A DNA stretch of 64,000 bases, from assembly GCF_037975245.1 (NCBI RefSeq), contig NC_092583.1, forward strand, positions 8,198,764 to 8,262,763, given 5' to 3'. The translations under genes and the position numbers were made by a program. This document shows positions 1 to 11,792 of this stretch, in pieces. Each line of letters starts with the position of its first letter. The stretch's first letter is position 1. The notes below the pieces were generated by a model. It ran no database searches, was not told the origin of the DNA, and was given only the letters and a program-made list of their open reading frames with translations. Origin of the DNA: Apostichopus japonicus. Its lineage: Eukaryota > Echinodermata > Holothuroidea > Aspidochirotida > Stichopodidae.

Positions 1-3000
1 CAGTGAGCTACCCTTCTAAACCGAATCAGTGGATCACTGATATCCTGTAATATCAAAGTCACATTCTGTTCGTTCGCGGTGAAGATGTCTCATTTGCATA
101 TTAACATTGTCGTATATTTGCTAATTTCGTGATCATGATATTCCTGGATCGGTTTCATATATGTTGTATTAATTGATCCATAGTTATCAGAAATGATTTG
201 CTGTCATTAAATATCATCGATCAGAGTTAAAAGTGTTAATAACAAAAAGCATTGAGAATCTGCAGTATTGATGGTCTGTGGTCTTGTTGAAAATAGCTAT
301 CAATATTTGTTTTACCTTGATGGTAGTATGATAGAGGGCTTTCACCATGTGCCATTTACAGGGGAGTTTATTTTAACTTATCCAAGGGCGGGGGGGGGGG
401 TTGGGGGTAAGGGATTTTGACATCTTTTATTTGTAACCAGTTGTATGAAGGCTACTTACTTTTAAAGAAAATGGAGTTTAATGCTTTCCAGTGTCATATG
501 CTAAGCAGGATGTATTGTTAATAAACATTTTCACGAGATTCCCAACCTATACATATTATCCCACTATATATAAATATATAAAGTATATATATCTATTTTT
601 CATTTTCAGTTAGGAACCATGTACCTGTGTGTCTATTTGGTCTTTTGTCCAGGGTGGTTGTATACATTGTTGTTTTGTATGATTTTATTTGGTTTTGTTA
701 TTTTGACATTTTGGTAAATATTGTGTCATTTAACCTTGATGGAGAAGCAGAAGTTCTATTTTTCAATGTAAAGATTTATTTTTGGACTTATAAAAATGTT
801 ATGACATATATCACATAATAACGACCCTTTTGACTTCTAATATGTCATTAAGCGAACATATCGCTTCACCTGTTTGATAGGAATGAATGTTACACGTGCT
901 GCTGTATGTGTCTGGAGGTGTATTGAAGTCAAACTTGACTGTCATCTTTCAGCCAATCCTCACGTGACAGTAATTCTCAGGAGAACCGGTTTTGTACACA
1001 GTTTCATATGTCGAGCAATGTCATCATGCATGATACAGCCCAATGAATGACGTATCTTGTGGACCGGGGAAACCCTAGGTTAACCCTAACCCTTACCCGA
1101 GAAATACTGCATCACGTGTAGTATCATACAATACCGTACTTCTTGAGGCAATGCAACTTGCTACATTATAACTTGTCTTGAGAGATAAAATCAACTTGAG
1201 AGGTCTTTGTGCATCTTGATTTATCCGATTGCAAATTCAGCTCAGTAGTTTATTTGAATTGTTTTTTTAATGAAACTATAATTGATGTAGCAACAGCTAT
1301 AGCTATATCTTACAGGCCAAAAAGAAATTAAAAGGGGGAAAAAATATAAGATCTTGCAGACAGATGAGGGAACGAAGTTATGAAATATAGATGAAAAATT
1401 GATATTCCTGTTGATTATTCATGGTGCTAGCTATTCCTGTTGATTATTCATGAAAGCATGCATACTTTGTATCATGTCAGAAATACAGAGGTACTTTTTG
1501 GTTGCAAAAAACAAAAGATGAAGTTCTCGTTTCGAATCGGATGTTATGTTACTCAAATGTCTTGAGCAACGATATCAATTCCAGTATACTCCTGCAGTGT
1601 TCTCCCTTGAAATAAAATGAAAACGGTGTATTACAGAGCCATCTGATACCATAGAACTTCACATGTAACTTATATTACTGAAATTACAAAAATTAAAATT
1701 TACAATTGTTTACTATTTAATTTCAAATTGAGTTTTCTCACCTTTTGAGATGGATATGGGAAAGTGGGGGTGGGGCGGTGGGGCTAGGAGGATGTGGTTT
1801 GAGAAGGTGGGGTGAGGGTTTAAGGAGGACATATTTGGTCATGTCTTAAAGAAAGTTTAGAGGAAATATGTTTTGTCTAAGATATGAATGGATGACCTGT
1901 AATAGTTAAATTTTAAAAGATATTAATGTTAAGATAGACTGAGAATGTTGTGTTAGAATGTTTTTCACTTTTTTGCCACTCGTGTAAACAAGCACAAAGT
2001 AAATTATTTATTTTATGTACTTATAAATGCAGAGAGTATGGTTTGTACTTTGGGTTACACCTTTCGTACTTGCTGAAATAAGGAGGTCCACAAAGTGACA
2101 TTTCTGTCAATAGGTTTTGCTGTATTAAATGTAGTCATTCCTTTCCAAATTTTAGGCATTTTGAGTTTGTTATTTGAAATTATTTTTGTATATTTTGTTA
2201 GTTTGGGGGATTTATTTTTTTTTCGTTTTCTTTGTGAAATTATTACAAAAGCCTTTATTCTGTACAGAGAGACTAAGTAACAGATTAAAGAACAAAGTTC
2301 TGCTATTAATAACATGTTCTTGTCTATGGTTTTGTTTCGTTTTTCACTTAAATGAAGTGCTTGATTTTGTCAATTCAAGCCAAGCACCAGTCACGCTCAC
2401 TTCGTACTCTTAACCTTGGTGGCCCTATAGAAAGGGGGTAGCTTTAACTTCAAACTCGAGAAACGATAAAGTGTTACATTCTGCACTGTTAAATCAATGT
2501 GGCTCTCTGGAATCTTAATAGAGGATGCTGTCATATTGATCCTTTAACGTACGTGTGTGATGTCCACTCATCACAATCTCCGAATTATAGGTACCGCACA
2601 CTGACCTCTACAGGTACCGCACCACAATTCTAGTATAGTGTTCATCCGCTCGATAGAGGTAAAAGTACCTAATGTAAAGCTTGTTTAAGCATGTTATCAG
2701 TTACTGTCATTGTTTGTTCTGCCTTTATATGAAAGAGAACAATTTAAAGTACAGATGGTGTGAAATAGGGAGGATCGAAGGTGATAAAAACCATTTTAGA
2801 AAATCTTTGGTTAAATGTTGATATTACTCCGTAACAGCTCCCTGCTCCGAGCGAGCAGATGGAAGGGTGGGGGTTCAGTATGCTAAACTTGCTCCTCTTC
2901 TAGCTCAAAATCTAAACGGTCATGATATGGAAGTTTGCAAGTGTCATGATAGGCCAAGATCTCAGCTATCATGTGGTGGGTAGGATACACCAGTTGAAAA

Positions 3001-4747
3001 CTTCTATCTATGCTTTGGCAGGTCTTGAATGTGACGAGTTAATTGTGGTGCGAGACCTAAAGTAACAGGATCGCGTGAAAGCGCTCATGAGCACCAGAAC
3101 ACGCCGGTTGAATTTGTATACTGACGCACTGGGTGGATGACAAGTTCATAGTTTCATAGCACTTGTACTGTTTCGTCGAACAAAATGAGGGGAAACCGGG
3201 GGGGGGAGGGGGTTGAAACATACAAGTTTAGCTGCTTAAGACAGTTAGCTTGACTTGAAACTTCAACAAAATATCTCTTCTTCAATAGTTAAGAACGAAG
3301 TTAGTTTATACTTCTAGTGATCAACTCATGGTACCGTTTGGATGTGGTGGTACCTAATAGTACAGCTCGTCAGTGTCGCAGAACTAGATAGGACCGATTT
3401 GACGTCGCCATTGGTTGATTTTGGGCGTGCATGGAGAGCCCTATTAGGAAAGTTTCGTGAGGTATAGAACTTCAGTGGGTAACAATTTTTTTTGGGGGGG
3501 GGGGGGCTGTGTGGGAACACAGACTGGGGACTGATGAAGTTGAAAAGAAAACAAGCAATAAAAGTTAAGTAAGAAGAAGAGCGCACCCATTCTGAAATAC
3601 TGTGCAATGAACCGTCCGCACGCAGACAACTAGCAGCTCGATCACCCATTGTGTTCGTTTCAGCGATTTATTGGTGTTGAATACGCTTCCATTTATACCA
3701 ATTAACAGCAGCAGGAACATTTGGAAGTTGCGCCCCTGGTTAGGAAATTTAGCCCACCAGGTTTATGACTGGAGGTATAGGTACTAAAATGATTTGTTGT
3801 CGATAGGAGGAATCTAAGAGGAGGGGTGGTCCTTCCCCTGCAGTGAGAAATTCTGGTAAACTGGCGCTATAGTTTGCAACATTTTAAACAAATGTTCATG
3901 AATTTTCGACTGTTTTCCCTGTACCGCAAATGTATGTTATACATTTATGCACAGCAATACACTAGGAGTTTTATTGTATATCCTGCTTGCCAGTGTGGGG
4001 TGGGAGGGGGGAGGTCTGAGCATCATGATTTTATTCTGGTGGAAGCCCATCAGAGGTATAAGTGTTTGCGTCCCTGCATGGCTGGTACATACGGCGCATA
4101 TACTATAGGTTATTTTTCTATGTATTCGCCCATGACGGCTATCCTACTTTGTCTAAAATTACCGTAATATATATAAACCAATAATAATGCGTGATTCAGG
4201 AGAATGATGTAGCTACCGTACGTGAAGACATGAGAGCATTATATATCGGTATAAATATGAAAATAAAAAAACGAGATGTCATGCTCCAAATATTTATTTT
4301 CCAAAAACCTTTTAAGCTATAAATGATCTTTAGATTTGATCAGTTGTATGTATCTATTATGTTCTGATCGGTGTTTTATATTTGTTGTTTATGCCCGGTT
4401 CCGAATTAAAAAAGAAAAAAAAAGAAATACAAATTAGAAACATATTAAGAGAAAGTGATGCTCCAGATGAAATGATGAATATCCATGGCGGACCGACCGG
4501 TCGGGCAACCGTGTAGTGTCCGAGGGCTCAGCGCAACGAGGGCCCACTAGTCTCCATATAGCCTCCTCACCAAATGCGATATTCGTCCTATATGTGCAGT
4601 GAAGATATTTCTATTGATATGGAAATGTTTCCTGAAAGGGTTAAACAGCCATCCATCAATTAAATGCCATGATCATATCTCATTTCTTCAAACCGCCACG
4701 AATTTATAAATATGTTATAGTTAACTTAGGGCATTACAAGAAAACAC
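1..4747. other. Intergenic region without a recognised gene
   Basis: I see no convincing coding exon here. The open frames are short, lack family motifs and are not flanked by good splice sites in register. The region holds G-runs near 388, 3188 and 3496, an AT-rich patch near 560-600, a short run of TAACCC-like units near 1080, and two small direct repeats (1403-1452, and AGGTACCGCAC twice near 2590-2630). It may contain untranslated or regulatory sequence of an unseen neighbour. Confidence 0.6.
1403..1452. repeat. Direct repeat, two 21-bp copies
   Basis: The 21-base string that starts TATTCCTGTTG and ends ATTCATG occurs at 1403-1423 and again, exactly, at 1432-1452, a period of 29 bases. 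It is a local tandem duplication with no visible function. Confidence 0.7.
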
Positions 4748-4753
4748 TTTATT
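4748..4753 (-). promoter_or_regulatory. Candidate polyadenylation signal AATAAA overlapping the lectin stop
   Basis: Minus-strand AATAAA occupies 4753 to 4748, and the lectin stop TAA (4751-4749) lies inside it. No other clear AATAAA follows closely, so either the 3' UTR is extremely short or another signal is used. This is a candidate only. Confidence 0.35.
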
Positions 4754-7700
4754 CTCCCTTCACCAAGCTTTCTTCTTCAGCTTCTTGTAACATCAAAGCA
4801 GTTGCTTGAGACATTTTACACATGTACTGAAAATACCAATCGGGCCGATGATAGATATTATGCCATTTACCCCTGGGGTTTTTGGTTGAGGTAACCACAT
4901 CCCAAAGGAAGTAAATATCTCCATCTTCATATTCCTGATTTCCTTCATAGTATTCATAGTTAACAGGAGTACCATCCGACCACTCATGATGGCCATGCTC
5001 CTCAATATCGTTTAAGCCAATCCACATTCCAGGTGCGGGGTAAGGAGCCTGAAAAATAAAGGTAATTGGTAAATTTCCTCGAAAAGTTTCTGCATTTGTA
5101 AGTTAACACCACATCCTCATAGTATTTTCTGTAGAGTAAATTTGAATTTGCTTTTTCATTTTAAATTTGGTGACATTCTGTGTATGCATCTGGCAACAGT
5201 AGTTAGGAAAGAAGTTACAATTGAATCAACCTCTACATACAAGAAATACCATCAAATGACAGCTGAACAAAAAATCCAATTGTATCAGGCTACCATGACA
5301 AATCAACAAATAGTTTATATAATAGGAATTAAAAACAGGGCTTGTAAAGATCATGTGTACCGTGATGACGTCACAGACCACCTACTGTGATCCACCCCAC
5401 CCCTCCCTGGAAGAGTTGAAGATACATTAAATGGTTCATATCTCGAGTTATGGACGATATGATATGGAAATGAGTTTGTTTAGAGTTAGGTCAAAACATC
5501 ACGTAGGCCTATGTACATATATATATTAGCAGATGCGAATTATCTTCATTGTGAATTCACGAATTTTCCAATTCATTGTTCTTGAAATATCCTTATTTTG
5601 TAGAACGTTTATACAAGAAATTATTTTTTTGTGTGGAACGTGGGAGCCTGGAATGACTTAACTTAATTGGTAAAGCTGTTTTCTAATCAGAACTCCTTCG
5701 TCCTTCGTAGTCGTAACTATGCGGTCAGTTAAAAGTGCGTGACGTCATCATTGTTTATTCGTCTTTATTTATTGTGTTTCATTGTATTATATCGTTAATA
5801 TGAATTGGATGTGGCAGCGTACTTTCTCGGCCCTCTCATACTGTTAATGTGTAATTGTTTAAGTGACGGGCACATGATTTCGAAGGGGTAGGGGGGGGGG
5901 GGGTGATGAAGATTGTAAACTCACCAGACTGATTTAGGTATGAACATGAACACTTAGAGTAGGGCCAAAGGCGAAAGAAGGATTTTATAAAGGAGGGTTG
6001 TTCCCTGGGGTCGTTGATGGGACTCCAGTGCAGTCCTCCCAAGCAAAAACACAAAAGTCGAAGTTTAGACGTCAAATGATGCATTCTGAAGTATATTATA
6101 TTGGGACCACCAATGTGTCTATAATTACTTCTTTAGACTAGATTGTAATAATGAAGACACGCTTGAAGTGTTGTGAGAGGTTGACTGAATGTAAAATGAC
6201 GATTGAATTGAGGTGGGCATGTCCCACTGCTCCTTCCCCCTCCCCCTCCCCACGACCCCCGCTTCCTTGCAGAATTGTATTGAAACAGAACTATTGTACT
6301 TACGACACTTTCACGGAGTGATTTCCAATAATTGTAAAGAAAGTTCTGTTCGTCTTGCGAGTGTATGGATACCAAGTCAACACCTGAACCAAACTGTCTG
6401 CATTGGTGTTTGGCAGTGTTCCAGGATACACTAGCTCCAAAGTACCTGCATATATAGAATATAGATTAAAGACAAGTACGCCCCCACTAGCCTTCAGTAG
6501 ATAAATAAATAGATAGATGCTTTTAAAGTTTAACTGCTTTTCATGTTAATACGTTGTTTTTATCAATTCTCATAAGATCAATCAAAACATGTTCTGTATT
6601 CTTCATACGAACGACAGAGCAATCATAAATGACCTTTGACACCATTCATCTCCCTCTGAAATATATGTCACGCATTGTAAACATGTTATTTGTGCCATAA
6701 AAGTCTTATATTTTCCTGAGTTGAGTTTTGTGTTTCGTCTGAGGAACTGAAATAATGGTATGTGCATTAGACCATGGAGGTAAAAAAGATTAGACTAAAT
6801 AGTCCAGCCACTTTAATCGATGAGCCTCCGACTTTGAAAAGGGTATTTCTCCAAACTTGGTATAGACATTCAACCCGTTCTGAAATTAGACGGTTTTTTC
6901 TAAATGGTCTCGAACATAATGAATACTAGTTTTTACATTTAGAATCAACCTTTCTGAGTGAAAAACAAGAGGTTTTACGTACCATTAAATCGAGTTTATT
7001 TTATCATTTGTTTATTAAATCAGTAATGTTTATAATCAAGGGTTACAAGAGCTTTTTGGTCACCGATAATTTTCACTCTTCTGATTATTACTCAAAATTA
7101 TTTTACAATAATATCTATCAAACTAAGGACACTTTTCTATATTTATTCTCCAAATGGAAGTGAAATCAGTGTGTAAGTAAAGAGTTTGCGCTCGCATGCA
7201 ATCAACCAAGATTCCACAAACACTATTTTATGTAGCCACATTTTCCACGTTTAAATATAAAAAGAAATGGACATTTTCTTCATATTTCACCTTTGTTTGG
7301 AGGGGCAGAATTTTGTCTGAGGGTGGCATTTGCATGGATTCAATAGATGGGTCCATTACTGAAACCATTAATTTGAAGAAAAAAATTCGGGGATAATCGA
7401 AATGGTTGGAGGGGGGGGGGGGGGTATGACCCCATAATGCTTAGTCAAGTAAACAGTTCATTTTGTCATATGATTTTAGTAAACATTGAAACATCAAAAC
7501 CAACCCTTAAGGCTGCTTTTCAAATTATTAATCATATAAGCGTAATGACGTATATGGTAAGCTTATAATAGCCAATGCGATTAATAAATTAACATTACTG
7601 AGTGAAATGATTGCCAATTATTACCCAAAAAAAGTAGTTGGTGGATTGAAACAAAAATTATCCACCATGCACCTTGCTTTGATCGACATTATTATGTTTA

Positions 7701-8078
7701 AAGCTAACTTTTATTTTTATGCTAAAGTCAAAATTCAGAAGAGGTGCTCGGGATAACTTTCCGGGTTCCGCGCCTGTAAATATTATTTTCTAATCAAATT
7801 GTTGTTCTTCTTTCCACTAACTGGTGCATATGACATCATATTTGTTGGGTACTGCTTTCAAATCAATGTTATATCATTTTCCTAATAATTTCAAATTTAA
7901 AACCGATCACTATTTATTTTTCATTTTGAGTAAAACATATATATACAGTAAAAAATCCTTGCACAAACCTGTAACAGTTATTTCTCCATGGGGTCCAGTA
8001 CAGAGGGCAGTCGCATGCGAAACTCTGAGCATGCACCACGGCGAACAAGTTGATTATAAGGAGTAGCTTAAGCGCCAT
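4749..8078 (-). CDS. C-type-lectin-like secreted protein (3 exons)
   Basis: Minus-strand gene, coding exons 8078-7969, 6445-6304 and 5048-4749, giving 183 aa. Junctions are GT-AG and in frame (intron phases 2 and 0). The start ATG at 8078 has A at -3 and G at +4 and opens directly into a signal peptide (MALKLLLIINLFAVVHA). Then come the CTLD hallmarks: CDCPLYW...NNCYR, W..A..HQC, LVSIHSQDEQNFL, MWIGLNDIEEHGHHEWSDGTPVNY and a final KWHN...YMCK. This is one small secreted CTLD, common in invertebrates as a sugar-binding or innate recognition protein. It is odd in lacking the EPN/QPD and WND calcium motifs and the inner cysteine pair in the last exon, so calcium-dependent sugar binding is doubtful. 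A short acidic tail follows the last cysteine. Intron 1 (6446-7968) and intron 2 (5049-6303) show only repeats and low-complexity DNA. Confidence 0.88.
5870..6110. repeat. Dispersed repeat copy (family with GTCAAATGRTGCATTCTGA)
   Basis: This stretch in intron 2 of the lectin gene carries the motif GACGTCAAATGATGCATTCTGA and the block GATTTTATAAAGGAGGG. Both recur near 63480-63600 (same strand) and, inverted, near 25110-25300 and 46640-46800. The copies are diverged and no protein is encoded. The family is probably an old non-autonomous element; its ends cannot be fixed from this copy. Confidence 0.6.
6640..6860. repeat. Dispersed repeat copy, partner at 45590-45760
   Basis: The string CCACTTTAATCGATGAGCC at about 6810 matches AGTCACTTTAATTGATGAGCC at about 45712. 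The upstream sequence (a TGTCACRCATTGTAAACA block, then GCCATAAAnT) is also shared with about 45600-45640. The two copies are diverged and lie in the same orientation in unrelated genes, so this is an old interspersed repeat. Confidence 0.55.
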
Positions 8079-8562
8079 CTTCAGAATCTCTGAGTCAGTT
8101 ACGTGATATTGTGTCCAGCGTCGTTGGAAGAGAACTGTGCATAGGCAAGATAATGTTGACCTTTTTATTGGCAAACGTGTCCAAACTGTTTTCACAGTAA
8201 TGGTTGATTAATGGTGACATGTGAAGCATTGGTCGATTTCCACGCCACCTGGACACTATTAAATTAATAATTTACATGAATATTATTGACTAAAAGAGTG
8301 AAAATATTTTTTCGCTCTTTCCTTTCGCCACACACTTTGTAGAACCAAGGAGTTGTTGATTCGGTGTTACTTCAATATTTTGGCAATAGTTCGAAGGTCG
8401 GCAAAATAAAAAAATCGGGGAAAAAACAGAAAAAGAAAAGATATTTCAGGATTTTTTAAGAAAAGTGGAGAGATCTTTTAAACATAAATAATTTCAAAAG
8501 TTGCAAAAACTCTAACAGATGTCATCATATATAATAATTTATCAAAGGGAAGGATAACACCG

Positions 8563-8636
8563 AGGGGTGGGGGTGGGGGTGGGGTCGGGGTGGGGTCGGG
8601 GTGGGGGTCGGGGGTCGGGGTGGGGGTCGGGGTGGA
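8563..8636 (+). repeat. G-rich minisatellite
   Basis: About 74 bases of GGGGTGGGGGTCGGGG-type units on the plus strand. Runs of four or five G are separated by T or TC, so the plus strand could form G-quadruplexes. It lies about 500 bases upstream of the lectin start codon, on that gene's template strand side. Confidence 0.85.
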
Positions 8637-8874
8637 GTGAGTTTATTAAAAAAAAAGTACATTACATGTCATGAATATGTTTTGCAACCTATTGCTATAT
8701 TCAGAGGGTCAAACCTTAACATAGACGACATGAATCATTTCTCCAATATTTAGATTTTGTCTTTTAGTTTCTACTCCTTTCTACATTTTGCAGTATAATT
8801 TATCAAAAGAATGATCAAGGTGTTGATTTAAGTTCTTTCTTATAAATCAGAGCCCTTAATCCCCCTCCCCCTCC

Positions 8875-10215
8875 CAGGGGCGTATCCAGGGGGGCGCAAT
8901 AGGCGCGCCCCCCCTATTGGCCGTCACCAAAAAAAAAAAAGTTTAGCAAAAAAAAAAAAAAAAAAATTGATGACGACCTTTATGTGAGATGTCGGTGATC
9001 GCTCCACCCCCCCCCCCCCTCCCGTATGCTTTATCTTTTGTTTGCCAAAAAAAGGTTCTGGCGAAGTTCGGCGGCATAATAGTTTTAGAAACATAGATGG
9101 TAATTGTGTTTGTATTATCACTATAAACACTAAATGACATGCCAGTCATACTAAATTGTGCATTTTGTGTCCATATTTACTGGAAATGTTGCTTATTATT
9201 AAGGTCGAAAAATGGATCACATATGGCCATGGGCGGCGATCCTGGGTGGAGGGGGGATATATCCCCCCATGAAAATGGGTGGAGGGGATGTAATGCACCA
9301 TATCCCCCCCCCCCCCCACCAAATGCCAGGGATAAGAATATTTTCATGCCTACATTTATGCATCTTCGTTAATGTACGGCTCTTTTTTAGCTTCATTTCT
9401 CGCCTACCATAAACGCAGTGCGATCTTTTCAAATAAAGCGTCTTTATAAAGCAAAAATAGTTGACTGTAGGCTTCATTGGCCCTATAACAACAAAATGTA
9501 TTATTGCGCCCACGGTATTGATATAGTACATATATGCACCCTCATAGTATTCATATAGGCCCTATAGTAGGCCTACACACGTACATGTTCCCTCGAACAG
9601 CTGAGAATCTCATGTAACCAGGGTAATGCTTAATACACGTTTCACCTGGATGCCCTAGCAATCGGTACCTAGGAATGTAACTATGTGTAATTGTGTATTG
9701 CATGTGTATAGGCCTATAATAGCCTGCATGAGGCCATTTTCTTCATCGAATAGTATAACAGAGCTCTCGAACATTCTAACGTTGCGCCTGAAACAAGATT
9801 GACAGGGGCAATTTTCCCAAAATAACACCCGAAATTTAAAAAAAAAAGTATTTTGGATCCTGATTATGAGATATTTCGGACATGACATCCCTATTTTAAA
9901 GTTGGGTATATGCCGCTTGGAAACCTCGGAAGTGCCGTTTCCGGCCATCTAGAGGGTTTGTTAATCCCAAAATTTTCTTGTACGCTTCGCGCCAACTCAT
10001 GTTGGCGCTACGCTTAGATAGTCAACAAGGTCATATCCCCCCCCCCCCCCCACTCGGAAGTACGGATCGCCGCCCATGCATATGACACCATTTTGCATTT
10101 CAGCCCTTCTTTGAAAGCAAAAATTGTACACCCCTCCCCTTAAGACCCATCCCCCAGGACGACGATCATTCATGCCTGGCGCCCCCCCTATTGGAAAATC
10201 CTGGATACGCCCCTG
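8875..10215. mobile_element. hAT-like non-autonomous element (outer), split by a nested insertion
   Basis: The left end reads CAGGGGCGTATCCAGG and the right end CCTGGATACGCCCCTG, a perfect 16-bp terminal inverted repeat. The next bases also pair (GCGCCCCCCCTATTGG near the right end against CCCCCCTATTGG near 8910). The flanks are C-rich (CCCCCTCC and CCCTCCCC), so the 8-bp target duplication is only suggestive. No transposase is encoded. Without the nested element at 9228-10078 it is roughly 490 bp. TIRs beginning CAG and ending CTG with 8-bp duplications are typical of the hAT superfamily. Confidence 0.75.
9228..10078. mobile_element. Nested hAT-like MITE inside 8875-10215
   Basis: It begins CATGGGCGGCGATCC and ends GGATCGCCGCCCATG, perfect 15-bp inverted ends. 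The flanking octamers are CATATGGC (9220-9227) and CATATGAC (10079-10086), a 7/8 target-site duplication. The interior has a polyA-like tract, poly-C runs, and near 9978-10020 the block TACGCTTCGCGCCAACTCATG, shared with the composite elements at 11793 and 25964. It has no coding capacity. Confidence 0.8.
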
Positions 10216-10480
10216 CCCTCCCCCCCCCCGAGCACCTCATCTGAATTTTGTTTTTGGCATGGAAATAAAAGCTAGTTTTAAATATAGTAATGTTGATCAA
10301 AACAAGGTGAATGGTGGAAATGTTTTGTATCCAACAACTACTTTTTGCAATAATTGTATGACAATTGCTCAATCATTTCACTCAGTAATGTTAATTTATA
10401 AATCGCATTAGCTATTATAAGCTTACCATATATACTTCATTACTCTTACATGATAAATAATTTGAAAAGGGATGCATATA

Positions 10481-10605
<125 letters not shown>

Positions 10606-10791
10606 CGAGTTGGTTACCGTCATATATTTAATGGAGGGGTCTTTGTTACCGCAACCCTTTTGAAGTTTTTTTTTTTTTCGGTCATGAAGAAGCCAGTTCA
10701 GCTTTTGGCCCCTTAACGTAGACCAAAGTTAAGTTATATTGTGTAATGTTAATAGACAAAGCTCTAGCTAGCAGCTAGCATGTGTCTGCAA

Positions 10792-10811
10792 TATTAACGA
10801 TTAGATGGTGA

Positions 10812-10887
<76 letters not shown>

Positions 10888-11045
10888 TAAATATAAACGA
10901 AACCAGATACGCCATCACGCCAACACAATTTAAGTACCTTTCGCCACTTCCCCATGTACGAAAACAATATTGCGGAAATTATAACAAGGAAGAAATGTTT
11001 TAGTAAGGCTTTCATATTCATGCAATATTAACGATTAGATGGTGA

Positions 11046-11117
<72 letters not shown>

Positions 11118-11401
11118 CTATGGATCCTACCTTAGGTCGACTGTTACATTGACTTACACACTAAATTTAATCTAACCCGAACCCTTTTTTCTAACCCTAA
11201 CCCTGAACCGACCCTAACCAAAACTTTTAAATGAACGTTTTAGAGGACGGAGAACATTATAAAGCTATTTGCGACAATAAAAAAGTGTCTTAAAATGGTA
11301 GTGAAAACATTAGGTCGACACTGAAATGTCGACCTAAGGTACACTGTTGACCTAAGGTACACTTTTTTACCATAAACTGTCGACCTAAGGTACATATTAT
11401 G

Positions 11402-11486
<85 letters not shown>

Positions 11487-11625
11487 TAAATATAAACGAA
11501 ACCAGATACGCCATCACGCCAACACAATTTAAGTACCTTTCGCCACTTCCCCATGTACAAAAACAATATTGCGGAAATTATAACAAGGAAGAAATGTTTT
11601 AGTAAGGCTTTCATATTCATGCAAC
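10792..11625. repeat. Tandem duplication of a TA-containing unit, second unit carrying an insertion
   Basis: Unit 1 (about 10792-11025) is TATTAACGATTAGATGGTGATG, a TA tract (10815-10886), then a 139-base block from CTAAATATAAACGAAACC to TTCATGCAA. Unit 2 (about 11026-11625) repeats the same order with near identity: the lead at 11026-11046 and the 139-base block at 11486-11625. In unit 2 the TA tract is split (11047-11115 and 11404-11485) by the GTCGAC block at 11116-11403. The near identity of the copies implies a recent event or an assembly artefact in TA-rich DNA. Sequence continues without a recognised gene to 11790. Confidence 0.8.
11128..11398. repeat. Block bounded by inverted ACCTTAGGTCGAC / GTCGACCTAAGGT with telomere-like core
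   Basis: The left end carries ACCTTAGGTCGAC (about 11129) and the right end GTCGACCTAAGGT (about 11380), exact inverted repeats. Between them are TTAGGTCGAC, GTCGACCTAAGGTACAC and GTTGACCTAAGGTACAC, so the motif occurs five times in both orientations. A TAACCC-type stretch (TAACCCTAACCCTGAACC) lies near 11193. The block sits between two TA tracts. Confidence 0.7.
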
Positions 11626-11792
11626 AGTGGGTCGATAATTACCGTAGACGCTTTCACATTCTTAAGCATGATGTTCAGGACTGGCAAAGAAAGTGGCTGT
11701 TAGCATTACACAAGCAGGCCAATATCTATACGAAAGAATATCGGCGTCCGTTACGATTGTGATATTTCTTGGTAAGTATATATATATATATA

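Noticed and set aside
3874-4167. 97-codon plus-strand frame
   Set aside because: It lacks a signal peptide, domain motif or splice partners, and its composition resembles intergenic DNA.
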